Positions 63,680 through 64,000 of a DNA stretch of 64,000 nt are shown piece after piece (positions within the stretch are counted from its first letter, which is position 1; each line of letters opens with the position of its first letter). The position numbers and the translations under genes were made by a program. The notes under the pieces are model-generated. The model searched no databases, was not told the DNA's origin, and saw only the letters and a list, made by a program, of their open reading frames with translations. Origin of the DNA: Marsupella aquatica (lineage: Eukaryota; Marchantiophyta); NCBI GenBank assembly GCA_973895155.1, contig OZ316894.1, positions 4,960,001-5,024,000 of the forward strand. The letters run 5' to 3'.

Positions 63680-64000
63680 ACGTGTGTAAGTGCAGGAAAG
63701 TGCAGGAAAGTGCATTCCATGAACCGTGTTTATGTGCAGGAAAGTGCACTCCCTGGATTAGTGCAGGCACCATGTTGTCCTATATATTACAAAGATTTTC
63801 TTTCTAAATGCAACAAAAAATGCAGTTTGCATAAGTGCAGGTCAACCCTCACTAAACGACTATTGGCACTAAACAATAAAGACATAATTAGTGTGCTTTT
63901 TATCTATAAGTGGATATTCTGCAACGAAAAAACTGGATTGCATGTGTAGATCAACCCTCACTAAATGACAAAATACTGGCACTAAAGGACAAATACATAT
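63680..64000. repeat. repeat cluster running off the right edge
   Basis: gtgcaggaaa occurs three times between 63690 and 63745, with further gtgcagg words. A longer unit (tcaaccctcactaaa(c/t)gac ... ggcactaaa) occurs at 63842 and 63951 (period 109) and continues to the window edge. Coding content is not supported. Confidence 0.75.

Overview
The window is nuclear DNA of a land plant. It carries intron-rich, mostly single-copy housekeeping genes with GT..AG introns, including a plastid tocopherol cyclase and a plant-type RIC1. These sit between long AT-rich, repeat-dense intergenic stretches with plant-type LTR remnants. A non-seed plant (moss or another bryophyte, possibly a lycophyte) would fit, but that is a guess; nothing here fixes the species. 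There are no operons, CRISPR arrays or prokaryotic features.

Seven protein genes can be rebuilt, most of them exon by exon. (1) RIC1-like Rab6-GEF subunit, minus strand, 2636-11433, about 24 exons. (2) Y14/RBM8A exon-junction-complex RNA-binding protein, minus, 14989-16727, 4 exons. (3) VTE1 tocopherol cyclase, plus, 21978-25911, 10 exons. (4) A CinA/PncC-like plus nicotinamide-nucleotide adenylyltransferase-like fusion, plus, 31148-34450, 12 exons. (5) An intronless F-box protein with a C-terminal membrane anchor, plus, 39568-40764. (6) CTF8, a subunit of the alternative RFC clamp loader, minus, 53675-54957, 3 exons. (7) 3-hydroxy-3-methylglutaryl-CoA lyase, minus, 57742-61130, 8 exons. Their jobs are unrelated: Golgi trafficking, mRNA fate, vitamin E, NAD-type nucleotide metabolism, protein turnover, cohesion and leucine catabolism. 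This is ordinary eukaryotic gene order, not a functional cluster.

The gene-free DNA is full of young and decayed tandem duplications, often just upstream of genes: 178 bp at the left end, 85 bp and 148 bp upstream of RIC1, 56 bp upstream of Y14, nested 83/90/650-910 bp duplications upstream of VTE1, and 135 bp plus 73 bp arrays upstream of the F-box gene. Introns were affected too: VTE1 intron 1 and RIC1 intron 7, where the end of an exon was copied. Mobile-element remains are two related solo-LTR-like units (27303-27652 and 28549-28901), a decayed element with a perfect initiator-tRNA-Met primer-binding site on the minus strand (18420-18431), and a probable LTR-derived domain at 44-45.2 kb. 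Several inverted repeats stand out, mainly a 14-bp perfect-stem hairpin at 52389-52440 and paired 9-bp-arm palindromes at 47046-47123. The 40.8-53.6 kb stretch holds no gene I can support.
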